Origin: Ascidia mentula
Taxonomy: Eukaryota > Chordata > Ascidiacea > Phlebobranchia > Ascidiidae
Direction: 5' to 3'
Length of the DNA stretch: 64,000 nt
NCBI GenBank assembly: GCA_947561715.1
Contig: OX387199.1
Coordinates: forward strand, 15,629,001-15,693,000
The notes under the pieces were generated by a model, which was not told the origin of the DNA, did not search any database, and saw nothing but the letters and a program-made list of their open reading frames with translations. Below, piece after piece: positions 63,840 to 64,000 of this stretch; position 1 is the stretch's first letter, and every line of letters begins with the position of its first letter. The translations under genes were made by a program, and so were the position numbers.

Positions 63840-64000
63840 CTGGGAATATTTTTGTGCATCCGTAATACAACAGGGTTTGGTATAACACCCTCCAAACACA
63901 TAGCGGTTATATGTATCAGAGACTTATTTTGCAGCAGTTACTCCTGATATTTTGTTTTCCTGTTAAGTGTTAATAAATGCCTTGTCATGCTAACTGTACG
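63840..64000. other. Intron or upstream sequence of the aminopeptidase at the window edge
   Basis: The first visible exon starts with an acceptor (tattcccag) in a split codon, so at least one further exon lies to the right. No membrane anchor is encoded in the remaining bases. Confidence 0.6.

Noticed and set aside
1-64000. CRISPR arrays, bacterial operon signals, rRNA genes, virus-derived elements
   Set aside because: No regularly spaced repeats, no prokaryotic ribosome-binding context and no capsid, envelope or reverse-transcriptase-like reading frames were seen; all real genes carry spliceosomal introns except SRP9.

Overview
The window looks like tunicate nuclear DNA, most probably an ascidian of the genus Ciona. 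It is AT-rich, its genes are split into many short exons, small non-autonomous DNA transposons and tRNA-derived SINEs lie in the introns, and three same-strand genes are packed with the very short poly(A)-to-3' splice site spacing known from Ciona operons. The species is inferred from gene content and architecture, not from a marker. Exon boundaries below were read by eye from GT/AG sites. The reading frame is continuous across the joins of every gene reported as intact.

Layout. (1) 209-9065, minus: neutral ceramidase, 16 exons, 3' end off the left edge. (2) 11378-18374, minus: a secreted mosaic protease with a C-type lectin-like domain and a trypsin domain, 17 exons. (3) 18375-20500: mostly empty, with a doubtful minus-strand gene fragment. 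(4) 20501-28516, plus: SRP9, a glucosidase II beta-like ER protein and glyoxylate/hydroxypyruvate reductase (GRHPR), probably one operon. (5) 28517-30776: repeats and a decayed ORF pair. (6) 30777-33994, plus: a second GRHPR copy with two frame-breaking lesions, part of it almost identical to the first copy. (7) 34607-35842, minus: a CFAP95 (C9orf135) orthologue. (8) 37648-40964 and 46006-49772, plus: two paralogous orphan seven-transmembrane receptors with shared exon structure. (9) 50453-51740, minus: a small protein whose C terminus resembles myozenins (calsarcins). (10) 53539-63839, minus: an M1 aminopeptidase N-type ectoenzyme, 22 exons visible, N terminus off the right edge.

The genes do not form one pathway. 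The probable operon combines ER-related housekeeping (signal recognition particle, N-glycan processing) with glyoxylate detoxification. The ceramidase, aminopeptidase and lectin-protease are all predicted surface or secreted hydrolases.

The repeats are one of the more informative parts. There are hAT-type MITEs with readable 8-bp target duplications, a foldback element, a second MITE family with TAGGCGTC ends, and a tRNA-SINE family that includes one inverted pair in an aminopeptidase intron. No CRISPR array, rRNA, convincing tRNA gene or virus-derived element was seen.
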